Assembly: GCA_022376515.1 (NCBI GenBank) | Contig: WTXI01000377.1 | Location: 1 to 32,670 of the forward strand | DNA from: Lactifluus volemus | Lineage: Eukaryota > Basidiomycota > Agaricomycetes > Russulales > Russulaceae | Direction: 5' to 3' | Length of the DNA: 32,670 nucleotides | Shown here: piece by piece, positions 1-10,158 of the stretch | Layout of the letters: each line of letters opens with the position of its first letter | Position numbering within the stretch: the stretch's first letter is position 1 | Made by a program: the position numbers and the translations under genes | The notes under the pieces: generated by a model | The model's database searches: none | Seen by the model: only the letters and a program-made list of their open reading frames with translations | What the model was told of the DNA's origin: nothing

Positions 1-680
1 ATCGGCTCGATGATCACACGATTCGGGTGTGGGATGCCACAACAGGACAGATTATAGCCAGCCCATTTACTGGACACACCTATGTCACATCTGTTGCATT
101 CTCACCGGACGGGGAGCGGATCGTATCGGGCTCTCTGATCACACGATTCGGGTGTGGGATGCCACAACAGGACAGATTATAGCCGGCCCTTTACTGGACA
201 CACCATTTGTCACATCTGTTGCATTCTCACCGGACGGGGAGCGGATCGTATCGGGCTCGATGATGCACGATTCGGGTGTGGGATGCCACAACAGGACAGA
301 TTATAGCCGCCCATTTACTGGACACACCTTATGTCACATCTGTTGCATTCTCACCAGACGGGGAGCGGATCACATCGGGCTCGCTGATCGCACAATTCGG
401 GTGTGGGATGCCACAACAGGACAGATTATAGCCGGCCCATTACTGGACACACCATTTGTCACATCTGTTGCATTCTCACCAGACGGGGAGCGGATCACAT
501 CGGGCTCATGATGACACGATTCGGGTGTGGGATGCCACAACAGGACAGATTATAGCGGCCCATTTACTGGACACACCGTTTGTCACATCTGTTGCATTCT
601 CACCGGACGGGGAGCGGATCGTATCGGGCTCATGATCACACGATTCGGGTGTGGGATGCCACAACAGGACATATTGCCTC
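1..680 (+). repeat. WD40-coding tandem repeat array, left copy
   Basis: A conserved core beginning ATTCGGGTGTGGGATGCC recurs at 21, 146, 270, 395, 519 and 643, giving periods of 124-125 bp. The intact array at 14806-16600 has a period of 129 bp. Differences between units are confined to three or four short spots. Confidence 0.95.
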
Positions 681-946
681 AGCTTCAGATAATGGCACAA
701 TTCATGAAGACCGCACCATGGCAAAATATTAAGAATCAATTTACGGACCAATCCTTGATCGACAGTGACGGTTGGTTACACGGAGAAGAGGACGAACTTG
801 TGCTTTGGATTCCTGAGCTACATAGGCCATGCCTTCATAGACCCAGCACTATCTGGATTGCAGGCAAACATGAGACACGGCTTGATCTCTCAGATTTTGC
901 TTATGGATCAAATTGGGCTACTAGTACATTACCACAACTTATCTAA
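1..946 (+). pseudogene. 3' end of an upstream NACHT-WD40 gene (NLR0), reading frame broken
   Basis: The stretch holds about six WD40 units followed by the same C-terminal tail as the intact gene at 11293-16868. The tail contains FTDQSLIDSDGW, then GEEDELVLWIP, then LHRPSTIWIAGK and LDLSDFAYGS, and ends at TAA 944-946. Units are 124-125 bp apart instead of 129 bp, so the frame changes in every unit and no continuous WD40 reading exists. The missing bases fall at the ends of the GHT.. and SGS.. motifs, where units differ from each other, while the constant stretches are intact. The 5' part (C2, NACHT) lies outside the window. It may be a decayed gene, or a good gene whose consensus lost bases. 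The family assignment is sure; the pseudogene status is not. Confidence 0.85.
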
Positions 947-1436
947 ATAGAGTGAATTGTATGCAAGATTCCTTGACTGTTGTCCTGCTTTGATCAGACG
1001 AACCGTGACCATCCTCCCACTCACGAGAATCTTATTGTACTCAATAAAAGAGATGTCAAATGTCAAGGGTTTGATTCCCTTTCTTGGCTGTGATGTATCT
1101 TTGGTACTGTGTGGGCTTTCGTCGTCTGATTTTCCCTCCTGGACTGTAACATAGATAGTAATCGGATTTCCGCTCACAGTGCCTGAACACTAAAGGACGT
1201 GACGCGTGACTGTTACTACACGCGTCGAGCATGTGACCGACGCCCCTCCGACGCGTTCGGGACTGGCAACAACGGCCAACGACGCCAGTGAATTTGATCT
1301 CCAAGAGTAGCGTCAGGCTCTACAAGATTCAGGGAATTTTTCTATGGCATGCATGACATACGGTCGATGCAACCAGGAGAGAATCAACGTGTGTCGCAAA
1401 CGCTTTCATAACATCCTCACTCATTGTTTATTACAG
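947..1436. other. Spacer between NLR0 stop and condensin pseudogene
   Basis: No coding region is recognised. It probably holds the NLR0 3' UTR. Near the end is a pyrimidine-rich stretch finishing TTTATTACAG, the acceptor of the first recognisable condensin exon. The N-terminal condensin exons expected upstream were not found. The equivalent in unit B is 16869-17385. Confidence 0.6.
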
Positions 1437-4400
1437 AGGCTATCCGGGCCATAGTAGAGTCCTTCGAAGCCGTCACATCTCCAGATACGTTTGACATCTT
1501 GTGCTCTTTTCTCAAATGCGTCGATGCCGTGCCCGGTATCTTGATGAACAAATCTCTCGACATTATCATGTCTGGGTTTGCGGAGGTGGATGCTGCCGCG
1601 CACGACATCGATCACGAAGACCAGCAGACGTGCGCGGCACATAAATACCGATGGAGATGTATGTCTTCTTGCTCAACTGGTCGGCCCGCTCGGTGGAGAA
1701 GGTCAACGTACCCGACGAGGATGCGTCCGCTGCCACGGTACCCGCAAAGTCTCGGAAGGGACGGGGCGGAAAGGCAACGCAATCGAGAGTTGCTTCCAAG
1801 AATAATGCAGCCGAATGGTCATGGAAAGACCAGATCGTGCCTATTCTCACGCTGATCGCCAAGGTTTTGAAGTTGAAGACGTCCAAGATTTGGACTGTGA
1901 GGGGAGAGGGATACTTTTATCGGGTGCGTCATTTCCTCACAAGGTCGCCGTATCAGCTTCGCTTACTATAGGGCAAAACGTCCCTTGCTCGGTAGGTGTC
2001 TCTGCGCCTGCGTATCAGGTCACGGAGAATGAGCAGTACATGAAGTCCCAGCCTATCAAGCTTCGAGTCTACAAAGTCATCTGTCTCGCGGTCAAACATC
2101 ACGGGCATGGACCTGCCGCACAGACCTCGATCATGCAATCCTTGCAGTACTACGAGCACCTTTCTGAACCCATGGCAGGGTGTCTTAACGTGCTGTTGAA
2201 GGAATTCGACCATGCACAACTCGGCGAGGAGATCCTCCGCGAGATCGCTGCGAAGAGCTTCAATGCGGAAGATACCAATGGCCCAAGGAACGTTTCTAGG
2301 TTCCTCACACAATTCGCAGAGTGGGGCTCCGCGAGCAGTCCTGAAGCAGATTAGCTTGCTGCTTTCACCCTTGGACTCAGAGGTGCATTTTCCTACACTC
2401 TCTCACTCTCTTCAAGTGTCTACGGGGCCTTACGCTACATCCATAAACAGTCTTATCTCATCGGCTGTCTCATCGCGAGCTCGCTTGCTCTGAAGATCTC
2501 ACGAGTGACGCGCACCAGACGCTCAACGGTCTCTATGATCTGCTCCTCGAGCGCACTCTCGACCTTTCCTCCTATGTGCGCTCCAAAGTGCTCACCGTCC
2601 TCAGCCGACTCTGCGACCTACCCGTGAAATTTCCCAAACAGCGCCTCGCCATCACACGTGGGCGGTGTCAGCACTCGAGGATAAGGTGGCAGGCGTGGGC
2701 AGGAACGCGATTTGGTTGATCATCAAGCTGATGGCAACGCCTCCGTACGGATTGATGCACGGCGGCTTGCTCGGGATGGAGGAGGGGGAAGATCGGTGGT
2801 GAAGGAGTTGCAGAAAACGGAAAAGGTGACACCCTATCTGGAAATGCGGGAGAAGCGGACGGGATGAGCCTGCCGAGTCTTTGCGGCTCGGCTCGTAAAG
2901 AAGCGACCGCAGTAAATGCCGTCCCCTCGAACAACGAGTTTGTTGCTGATTTTTCGTTGAACAGGCGTCGAAACAAAGATACGAAGACGCGACGGATGTT
3001 GATGAGGAAGATGGGGACAAAGGTGGTGATTCGGACGAGGTCGACAGTATCATGGACAAGGACGAACTAGAGTCCTTTAGAGCCGTGGAAGGCTCCGAGT
3101 CCGCCTCGAGATGGACAGTCCCGTCTTCCGCAAACTTCAAGAAGCTATCGAGCACCTGTGTCGCTCACACGAGTGGTTTGCGCTCACCGAACAAGCCATC
3201 AACACCGTCTACCCGCTCGGAGACCAGCCGGACCGTCCGGACGTGCTGAGCGATACGCTTATTAAAACCCTGTCGCGGCGTGTGTTCGCCGGCGACAGAG
3301 ACCGGTACCTTCCGCTGCCGAAGAACAGGTGTCCTCTGCGTTACCGGATGCGGATGCGATGGATGAGGATCTACCACTGAGCGCACAGGCGTTGATCTCA
3401 ACCGTGCCTGGATCGATGCAGGAGCTCTAACGGGGATCGCCGCAAAGAATAGCGATGAAATTGGGACGCATTCGAGGTGAGCCAACTACTCTTTGTAGTG
3501 GGTCACGTCGCGGTCAAGTACATTGTCTACTTGGAACTCGTCGAACGCGAGTGGAAGCGCCAAAAACAGGAAATATGTGTCTTCTGACGTAGCATGAACG
3601 ACTGCCTCTTTTTTTCTTCTTCTCACGTTCTTGTAGCTGAAAAGATCGCAAGGGGTACCGGAAACGATGCTGCGAGTAAGGATGGGGAGGAGCTTGACCA
3701 GGTTGCTGGAAATGCGGAGGATGAGATCGGCGACCGCATAGCTGCCGTGCGCGAGACGGAGCTCGTGTACGGTCCCGATTCGCGCCTCGCACTATATGGG
3801 CCTCTATTGGTCCGTATATGCGGTCGGCCCGACTAATTCAAGGTTCGTGAATCTCTAACATTTCCCCCGCTCAGCACCAACCAAAATATTTTGGACAGAA
3901 CACGACGCTGCGGGAGGTGGCGACGCGAGCCATCATTTGCTCTTCCGCATCCTGGAGACGTTGAGGGATTCGAACATCGGAGTAGCATCGCGATCACGCT
4001 CGGTGACGTCGCAGTCACTTTCGGCACAATCATCGATGAGAACAGCGATGAGTTGTACCCGGGTTTGTCCGATAAGGACTTGGTGGTGAAGGACACGTTG
4101 ACGGTGCCCACGCATCTCATCCTCAACGGAATGATGAGGGTCAAAGGCCAACTGGGCGATGTCTCGAACGCATATTGCGGAACGCGTACACTTTCTCTTG
4201 GATTTTCGCGAGTTTTTTTAAAACAATGACTTTGGGTTCCGCTGCCAGTGATCAGCCACCTCTCGGTCAGCGAATACGCGATGGGCAAAGAAGAGTCCAA
4301 GCGTACGATGCGTTGCATGTTCACCTTTATTGGGAGGGAAAAACAAGCAGAGAACATCGTCGAAAAGCTCTGTCAGCGGTTCCGGCTCACTGATGATACC

Positions 4401-4795
4401 CGCCAGTGGCGCGACATTGCATTTTGTCTGTCGCTGCTGCCGTTCAGATATGAACGCTCAGTGAACAAACTTATCGAAGGCCTGCCCATTTACCGCGACA
4501 CCTTACACGAAGAGGTTTTTTTTTTCAATAAAGGCTCGATCTAATAAAGCTGCGAACGAGCCGGATTTCTGAGCTAAACGAGTATGAATCCGTGGGTTTC
4601 CCATAATTGTGGTGTTTCGTTTCATATACGCGACACTGATTTTAAATATGTAGGCTTTGGGAGAGCGCCTGAGGCCAATGCGCGGAAGACCAAGCGTTTG
4701 AGAAGCGCGTGGAAGGCAAGAAAGCCGCAGCCAAGAAACGGACGACACGGAGGAGTGCGTATTCGTCCGTCATGATTTTCGCTTACCGTAGCTGA
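1437..4795 (+). pseudogene. CND1: Condensin complex subunit 1 (Cnd1/NCAPD2-type HEAT protein), decayed copy 1
   Basis: Fragments in all three forward frames match the fungal condensin non-SMC subunit that binds mitotic chromosomes. In order: EAIRAIVESFEAVTSPDTFD; ENEQYMKSQPIKLRVYKVIC; LKQISLLLSPLDSE; RSKVLTVLSRLCDLP; PYGLMHGG; an acidic VDEEDGDKGG segment; MDSPVFRKLQEAIEH; LSQLLFVVGHVAVKY; EELDQVAGNAEDEIGDRIAA; NSDELYPGLSDKDLVVK; ENIVEKLCQRFRL; and a basic tail KKAAAKKRTTRRS. Introns remain, so this is not a retrocopy. Lesions include a one-base loss near 1644, a frame change at the TGGGGCT run near 2325, and loss of roughly 200 residues between the acidic segment and MDSPVF (judged from memory of the family). 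A short loss precedes the HHLLFRILETSRD motif. It cannot make a working subunit, so an intact gene should exist elsewhere. Confidence 0.9.
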
Positions 4796-6061
4796 AGTTT
4801 TTACATTTGTCGGTCCATCCACACAGCACAGCAGCACGGAACAGACAGGCAGGCGCAGACGAAGAGGAGGAATCATCCATCCTACACTTCCAACGCACTG
4901 CATGGGCCCGAGCTTTCCAGTTTTGCCCGTTGCCTAATCTGTATTCTCTCCCTTTTTTTTTTATTTTCACTCACCAGTTTTTGCTTGTCGGGGCCGATAT
5001 TCCTGTTGTATCCAACTCGTTGTGATACCCATATGACTCCAGACTCAACCAGCACCAAATATCATACCTGATCTACGCTGTGCTTTAACCTGTGAACAAT
5101 TCGGCATTCATCCACGCAGCCAAAGAGAGCGTGCACAGCTATACAAATATAGATATCCCCTATACAAAATGGCCTCATGGGAGCTATGGAAGGAAAGGGG
5201 ATGATACCCCAAACGGACAACAGAGCAACGAAAAGAAAATAGATAGAAAAAACGTGTTTTCTCGCTCTACAGTCACGTGATCAAAACATCTGCCCTAGAC
5301 GCAAGCCGAGCCAGAGCCTGAGGCCCCCAATCTCTACCAACATCGTTGGTCAATCTGTAAAGTTGGGCCATGCAACGTTGTCATGTCCTTCTCATTTCGT
5401 ACCGCACAACAGAATCATTCTATTCAAACCCTTCATTGTTGACAATCCATGGAGCTACGTGGCGACGACTGGACATACAATCATAATAACCATTTTCATT
5501 CATGGTTCGGCAGATGAGAGACACCCAGCTATGCAGCGGGGGCCTCATGAATTCATTTATGTGGCGCATGACGAAATTGGAGAATCCCATTCGTGAGTCC
5601 ATGTCGTCGATCGTCCTTCAAATCGGTGCAAGCACGATAAGTCACCCACTGGCCCGTGAGGGGGAATGGATGTCCAGTTCTGTGTGTGCTCCGCACCTTG
5701 TCTTCATCTCGCTTGCCAGTGTGCCCATGTGATCTCTTTGAAAAAGGCCCTTTTATGCAGGCACCGACGATCCGGAGGAATGGCGCGACAAGGAGTCGAT
5801 AATGATCTAACAAACTGTCATGTCACACACCGGAAATTTTGCGAAAAGAAGGCAAGCATACAGATACATGGTGGGGCTAAACTTTCAGGCTTGCCAAGCG
5901 CCTTCAGAAGGGGAATGTCCGGACGGTAGCATGCAGACTAGGCGAAAGGGAAGACCAGAGTTCCCCCGAAAGTGTATATTCATACCGTGAAAGAGGGCGA
6001 TTAGGGCAACTGTTAAGAGAAACTGGCAGGAAGGAAGCAACGTGATACTGTAGGTCGTAGA
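4796..6061. other. 1.27 kb with no recognised gene
   Basis: It contains an AT-rich stretch with a T-run near 4952-4961 and scattered short open frames. The longest (5363-5596, +) is also open in unit B at 21305-21538. At this low divergence, conservation alone does not argue for coding, and I recognise no family. It may hold 3' UTR of the flanking convergent pseudogenes. Confidence 0.5.
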
Positions 6062-6681
6062 CTAGACGGCGAACCCACGGATATCTCCAGCCTTCCAGTT
6101 CTCAGGATCATCGACAGTGACCGTAAACGCAGGTAAGACGCCGATTTCCTTATCTTTGACGGACCTGTCTGAGGCTTGAACACCCACGAGCTTGTTAACA
6201 GTGATACGTCGTAGAAAATTGGTCGTGGACATACTAGTGGCTTATGGTCGTTGTCATTGACATCTCCCTCCTGCGCAGAGATAACCCTAACCCCAAGGCA
6301 TGCTTAAACAAACATACTCTGTGCGCCTCTGGCATCCCAGCCACCAAACCTTTCCCCATCCCAACGCAAGACTAGCGAACGAGGTGATTGGAGGCTGATC
6401 GAGGGGAGAGCCAGTGGATGTGATGCGATAGGAGTCGCTAACGGAGAGCTGAAGGGAGCGTGAGAGGATGGATGTGAGGTTTGTTGGCATAGCGATAGTC
6501 GCACTAAGGGTGGTGGCGAAGGAGGTGGTAGACTTGTGTTCTCTGTGGGCTGAGTGGGGACGCCGGGTGTGGGCGTGAAGGGGAAGGAGGGTGCGTCAGA
6601 GCGGAGCTTGCAGGTGGGGATGAGATAGAGGGAAGAGTTGGAGGAGCAATTCTGGAGGGACTGGTTCAGAAACTGGCTCAC
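6062..6681 (-). pseudogene. VPS5: Sorting nexin Vps5 (retromer) N-terminal and PX-start fragment, copy 1
   Basis: Read on the minus strand, 6681-6304 gives a Ser/Pro-rich region containing, across two frames, LDQPPITSFASLALGW and then GERFGGWDARGAQSMFV. This resembles the low-complexity N-terminus of basidiomycete Vps5 just before its PX domain. A second piece, ATG at 6232 to stop 6062-6064 (56 residues), contains AFTVTVDDP and GDIRGFAV, matching the first strands of the PX domain (family form DDPQKVGDPIRAFT). The rest of PX and the BAR domain are absent. Vps5 binds endosomal PI3P and drives retromer tubules; without PX and BAR this copy cannot. It converges on the condensin pseudogene. Family call from remembered similarity; a search would settle it. 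Confidence 0.6.
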
Positions 6682-7272
6682 TGAGGGGGGAATGTTGAGT
6701 AGACGACTGGGGGAAGCTTTATGATGGGTCTGTTTCTACACTTTTCTCAAAACTGGGATACCCAGGAGGTGATGGGTTTTGTTGCTTCCGCGCGCTTGAT
6801 GTTCTTCCTCCGACTGTTGACCGGTTGGCGCTGGTGCGTCGGTTTGCGCTTCTGGGTACTAGTAGTTGTTGTTGCTATGGTTTGACGGTGGAGAGTTATC
6901 CGAGGACCTGTAACTCCCTGATTCATCAGAGCCATTATGCAAATTGGCAGTATCATACCTGCGGCGCACATGCTGGACTATGCTGCCCCGAGCACAGTGC
7001 TGCTGGTGGTGCGGACGCTGCATCTCGGCTCAGCGGCAGATGTGGGCAAGTAGAACGCAGCTGTTCTGCAGCGCCAGAAAGAATTGCTAGATCTGCGCTT
7101 GCTGCTGTGGGATGTTGTCGATGGTCTTTCGGGACAATGGAAAAGTCGGTGGGGAGGTCATCTTGCCCGCCTGCAGGTCATTCGAGTTGTCAGTTGATGG
7201 GGCGAAATAAAGAGAGTTTGGGTACCTGAGGCAGACCTTCGTCTGGCCATCGTCATCCCTGACCCACTTCAT
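6682..7272 (-). other. Low-complexity minus-strand coding trace, unrecognised
   Basis: One minus-strand frame stays readable over most of this stretch with three in-frame stops. It reads SRKTIDNIPQQQAQI, then FFLALQNSCVLLAHICR, then RRRYDTANLHNGSDESG, and further on a Gln/Ser/Glu-rich segment. Plausible introns exist, for example GTATGATACT...GAATCAG near 6919-6959. It could be upstream exons of the Vps5-like pseudogene or a different broken gene. It is conserved in unit B at 22617-23207. I cannot name it. Confidence 0.3.
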
Positions 7273-7869
7273 CAGGCGAGGCAGAAAATGTCCTTGTTGA
7301 GAAAATTGGTTTGAAATACAATTGTCAGCCGTCCGGCAACCGAGGCGTTTTGACTGCGACGCGAAAAGTCCGATTGTCGATGAGAGAAGTCTTTTGACAG
7401 GCTTGGTTTACTTTTGCCATAATGGGGCGCGGGTAAAAAAAAAAAAAGTCGATCGGAGAAGTGCGATGTGATCCGGTGATGACAGGGCTATCTCTCTTTG
7501 ATATGGACTGTATGCACATACAACCGAAATGTAGAAACACATGACGCTCTGCTCAACTTGCAATTCGCCTCCATGTTTACAAGAGACACCCGCACACCGA
7601 TTCGGTGCTTATCTTGAGCAAATGAATCTGCGTTCCATTCGCAAAGGCAGTTAGCTGAGGGTGGATCAGGTACTATTGGACAGGTGTTGTCCTCCCCCAT
7701 GTGCTTCAGACATTCATCCTCCTCACCACGATTACGCGGGACTTTGATTGGTGCGTATCTACTTCTTTATTTGCTGCCCTGACAATCTGATCGCATATCT
7801 AATAGCCGATGGCCTTGGGAGAAATCCGGCTTCCTGACTCTCCATGCTGCCTTGTTTCATATTCCCTCC
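7273..7869. other. Mostly non-coding stretch with a 13-base A run
   Basis: No gene is recognised. An A homopolymer lies at about 7435-7447. A short minus-strand open frame (start near 7419) is interrupted within about 30 codons. In unit B the matching stretch carries a small local duplication (23412-23453) absent here. Confidence 0.45.
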
Positions 7870-8050
7870 CAATCTGCGAAACAGCTTCGTGTTGCGACGC
7901 CTCGGGTTGATGGGGGTGGGAGAGGGCCATCTCCGATACGAAGAAGCGCCTCCGAGAGGACCTGAGCGAGAAGCAGACTCAGACAGAAACGGTACCGAAA
8001 CAAGTTCGTCATCATCTGGCACTATAGAGGTGTGTGACCACCTCATATGA
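7870..8050 (+). other. Coding-like basic fragment, copy 1 (unrecognised, broken)
   Basis: The plus strand encodes pieces equivalent to the unit B fragment at 23809-23994: a Lys/Arg-rich stretch ending in KRLREDLSEKQTQTE. Here extra bases (CTCCGATA.. near 7930) split it between frames. Shortly downstream (about 8175-8215) another frame reads ISALAAEIARA, a possible coiled-coil piece. This may be a remnant of one gene. No family recognised. Confidence 0.25.
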
Positions 8051-9150
8051 AGAAGTTCCCAATGCCACTGCTCTTCGTAGATGCCGCGCCCAATAACATA
8101 ACTGGGTCAACTTCTGTGCCGGGCGATGAGAAACCTGAAAAGGCGTGGCATCTCATCCACTCGTAGATCATCCAAATTCACAGATCTCAGCCCTTGCTGC
8201 GGAAATAGCCAGAGCTCGAATCGGAGCTGGTTATCTCAGGCCACAACGCGTGCGCTGGCCGCATATAAGCTCGAGTTTCCCCGCATATAGAGTGGTTCGT
8301 CTTGGTCGCTGCGTCAGGTGTTTGCGATTACCCACAGAATTCAACCCCTATATGTGTTTGAAAAGACAGTCACAACTTTTGCCACGCTTTACTATCACCG
8401 AGACTTTCATTTTACCCTGCACTAGTCAGAGCCCGGAGCAGTCCTTCACGAGGACATTTTTTATTAATAATCATTTAGAATGTACATTGCTATAGCGCAA
8501 TATGTTTACATGTAACAAAGACATGATCAGTCGCGTAAATTGGCCCAATTAACACGGCTTGGTGGCGGGGTTAAGTAAAATGCATTTAAAATGGGGATGT
8601 GTGGGGTGGGTCGACGACGGCGGGCGATCGTCCGAGGCGTTTAGCCGTGGTCCTCTGCGGGCCGGGGTCGGGGCCGGACGCATGGTTGCGTTTCTTCGAT
8701 GAACTTCGTTAGCGCTTCCCCACCCTTTCTCGTCCCGAAGATAATGTTGGGTGAAGTCGTAGGTGAGGCGGGTTTGAGGATGCGTTCGCGTGCCGCCCTG
8801 GAGCGGGAATGACATGACTGGGGGTCTGGATGTCTATCAGCCCACACTGGCAGTCGTGCGGGTCGGGGGCGCGGGATGGTGACTCGCGTTGCAACTCACC
8901 TGTGGAGGCGTGTTCCGTTGAGTAATCTGATGGCTGTGCAAAAGACTGGCTAGGCGGGGTTGGAAATGCTCAGCATGAAGTATGGAGGTTGGCCGGAAGG
9001 GGGTCGGTGGAGGGCGCGGTAGGCCGGAGCTGTTATGGTGACGAGCTGGGTCTGCTGTAGCCGTCGCTTCGGTCGCGATTTCTTGGAGACGGTTCAGGGT
9101 TCTGAAGCTGCTGGGCCTGGGACCCAACGTATTGAGGGCGAGGTGGCGGG
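8051..9150. other. 1.1 kb with no confident gene; GC-rich in its right half
   Basis: Several open frames on the minus strand in the GC-rich part (8549-9187) are Pro/Arg/His/Ser-rich, typical antisense readings of GC-rich DNA. The copy in unit B keeps a longer minus frame (24678-25109) with the same composition. I see no domain, so I leave it unassigned. Confidence 0.45.
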
Positions 9151-9291
9151 ATGTATGACTGCGATTATATCGCAGACGACTTTGCACGCGGCCGCGTCAC
9201 GGTTGTCGTGCCTGTCGGTGATCTGACACCAAGAGATGATGTGATGGTCAGCTATGTACATGATTACAGATTGGACGTGGGAGGTGAATAG
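9151..9291 (+). other. 46-codon open frame, copy 1 (unrecognised)
   Basis: ATG at 9151 to TAG at 9289. The frame reads MYDCDYIADDFARGRV, then VVVPVGDLTPRDDVMVSYV, ending LDVGGE. The composition is protein-like and unlike neighbouring GC-rich noise. Unit B keeps the same length (25073-25213) with one amino-acid change. The frame is also open upstream of the ATG in unit B but hits a stop in unit A, so this may be part of a larger decayed exon. Function unknown. Confidence 0.25.
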
Positions 9292-9703
9292 TAGCTGGTT
9301 TTTTGGCCATTTCGACTGCATCTGTCAGAGCACCTGGAAGGCCGTGTCCCTATGCTAGGCCGCTGGGCCGAGGATGGTGGACTGTGTGACGAGCTCTTGT
9401 CATCTATTGAAACCAGTCGAGGCCCCCGGTCCAGAGGGATCTACCATTCTGGCACGGGTTGGGGCCCATCCGTCCTGCAATAAAACGCCAGGTGGTCATT
9501 TTGCTCGTAATCCCTTTTTTGAGATAGATTCCATTAGGCATTTCCGTTCAGCTCCTCGTGTATGATCGTGCAGCGATCTCTCGGGAGGGGGGGGGTGCAT
9601 CTGTGCCACGGGGGCAGTCTAGCGTAGGGGGAGCCCGGCTGTCGTGGGACGAGGTGGCTCAAGCGGCGGATGCATGTGTCCGGCTGGCGTGACGTGGTTG
9701 GGT
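9292..9703. other. Unassigned stretch
   Basis: Short plus-strand frames only. One, near 9628-9690, reads LSWDEVAQAADACVRLA before a TGA and may belong with the C-terminal-like frame at 9704-9790 after a frameshift. A G-run lies near 9587-9596. Confidence 0.3.
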
Positions 9704-9790
9704 ATGGCAAAGGGATTACACTTCCCCTACCGGCGCGCCAAGGCGGCCCCAGCCTATGAGGACGGGGGAGTTTGTGGGAAGTGCGAGTAG
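9704..9790 (+). other. 28-codon frame resembling a protein C-terminus
   Basis: ATG 9704 to TAG 9788-9790, reading MAKGLHFPYRRAKA and ending YEDGGVCGKCE. In unit B the same frame (25625-25711) is open, but the ATG is AGG, so if this is coding it is the end of a longer exon. The closing C-G-K-C pair suggests a metal-binding or structured tail, but I recognise no family. Confidence 0.25.
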
Positions 9791-9964
9791 GCGGATGGCT
9801 GCTCGAGTGGCCCAGCTTTTGTAGACGGTTCTGGGGGAATGACAGTTAGCGCCCATGCCTCCTCTGGTTCATATTAGCATATTTGCTTTCATATCTTAGC
9901 ACAGAGCCACAACATGACTGAAAAGATACTCTCAGAGCGTATATGCAATGGATTCGCAGAGTTT
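9791..9964. other. Short unassigned stretch
   Basis: AT-richer than its surroundings and with no readable gene. Confidence 0.4.
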
Positions 9965-10090
9965 TTATAGTACGTGAACCCTGCCTGTGGTCTCAGTTTC
10001 GCCAATCGCGGACTGGGTAACTAGCCAATTGGTGCTGAGTACGAACTTGGGATGAGATTGGAACAAGCGCACAACTTTCTGCTTTGACAT
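9965..10090 (-). other. 41-codon open frame, copy 1 (unrecognised)
   Basis: Minus-strand ATG at 10090 to stop 9965-9967, starting MSKQKVVRLFQSHPKF. In unit B the same frame continues to 66 codons (25811-26011) because a base change removes the early stop. The unit B transposon inserted across its ATG. It may be the first exon of a gene diverging from whatever starts to the right. No family recognised. Confidence 0.2.
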
Positions 10091-10148
10091 GTCTACGGGT
10101 CAAGGATCAGCGATTCAGCGCACCGATTTTCGCGGTCGCGTGCCATGT

Positions 10149-10158
10149 TGGCCACCGT
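10149..10158. repeat. Left 10-bp target-site duplication of the 551-bp element
   Basis: TGGCCACCGT occurs here and again at 10710-10719. Unit B has it once, in the uninterrupted context CATGTTGGCCACCGTTCTTC. Confidence 0.85.

Noticed and set aside
1437..4795. First impression of a cohesin SCC3/STAG subunit
   Set aside because: Motifs such as ENEQYMKSQPIKLRVYKVIC, PYGLMHGG, LSQLLFVVGHVAVKY and the KKAAAKKRTTRRS tail fit condensin subunit 1, not cohesin.
5363..5596. 77-codon plus frame conserved in both units
   Set aside because: The units are so similar that any open frame is likely to be shared; no motif or codon pattern supports it.
6280..6298. ATAACCCTAACCCC, similar to two telomere repeats
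   Set aside because: Only about two units, embedded in duplicated internal sequence (also near 22216-22230) beside the Vps5 fragment; too short to indicate a chromosome end.
8549..9187. Overlapping minus-strand frames rich in Pro, His and Arg
   Set aside because: Typical antisense readings of GC-rich DNA. Several overlap each other and the copies differ in length between units.
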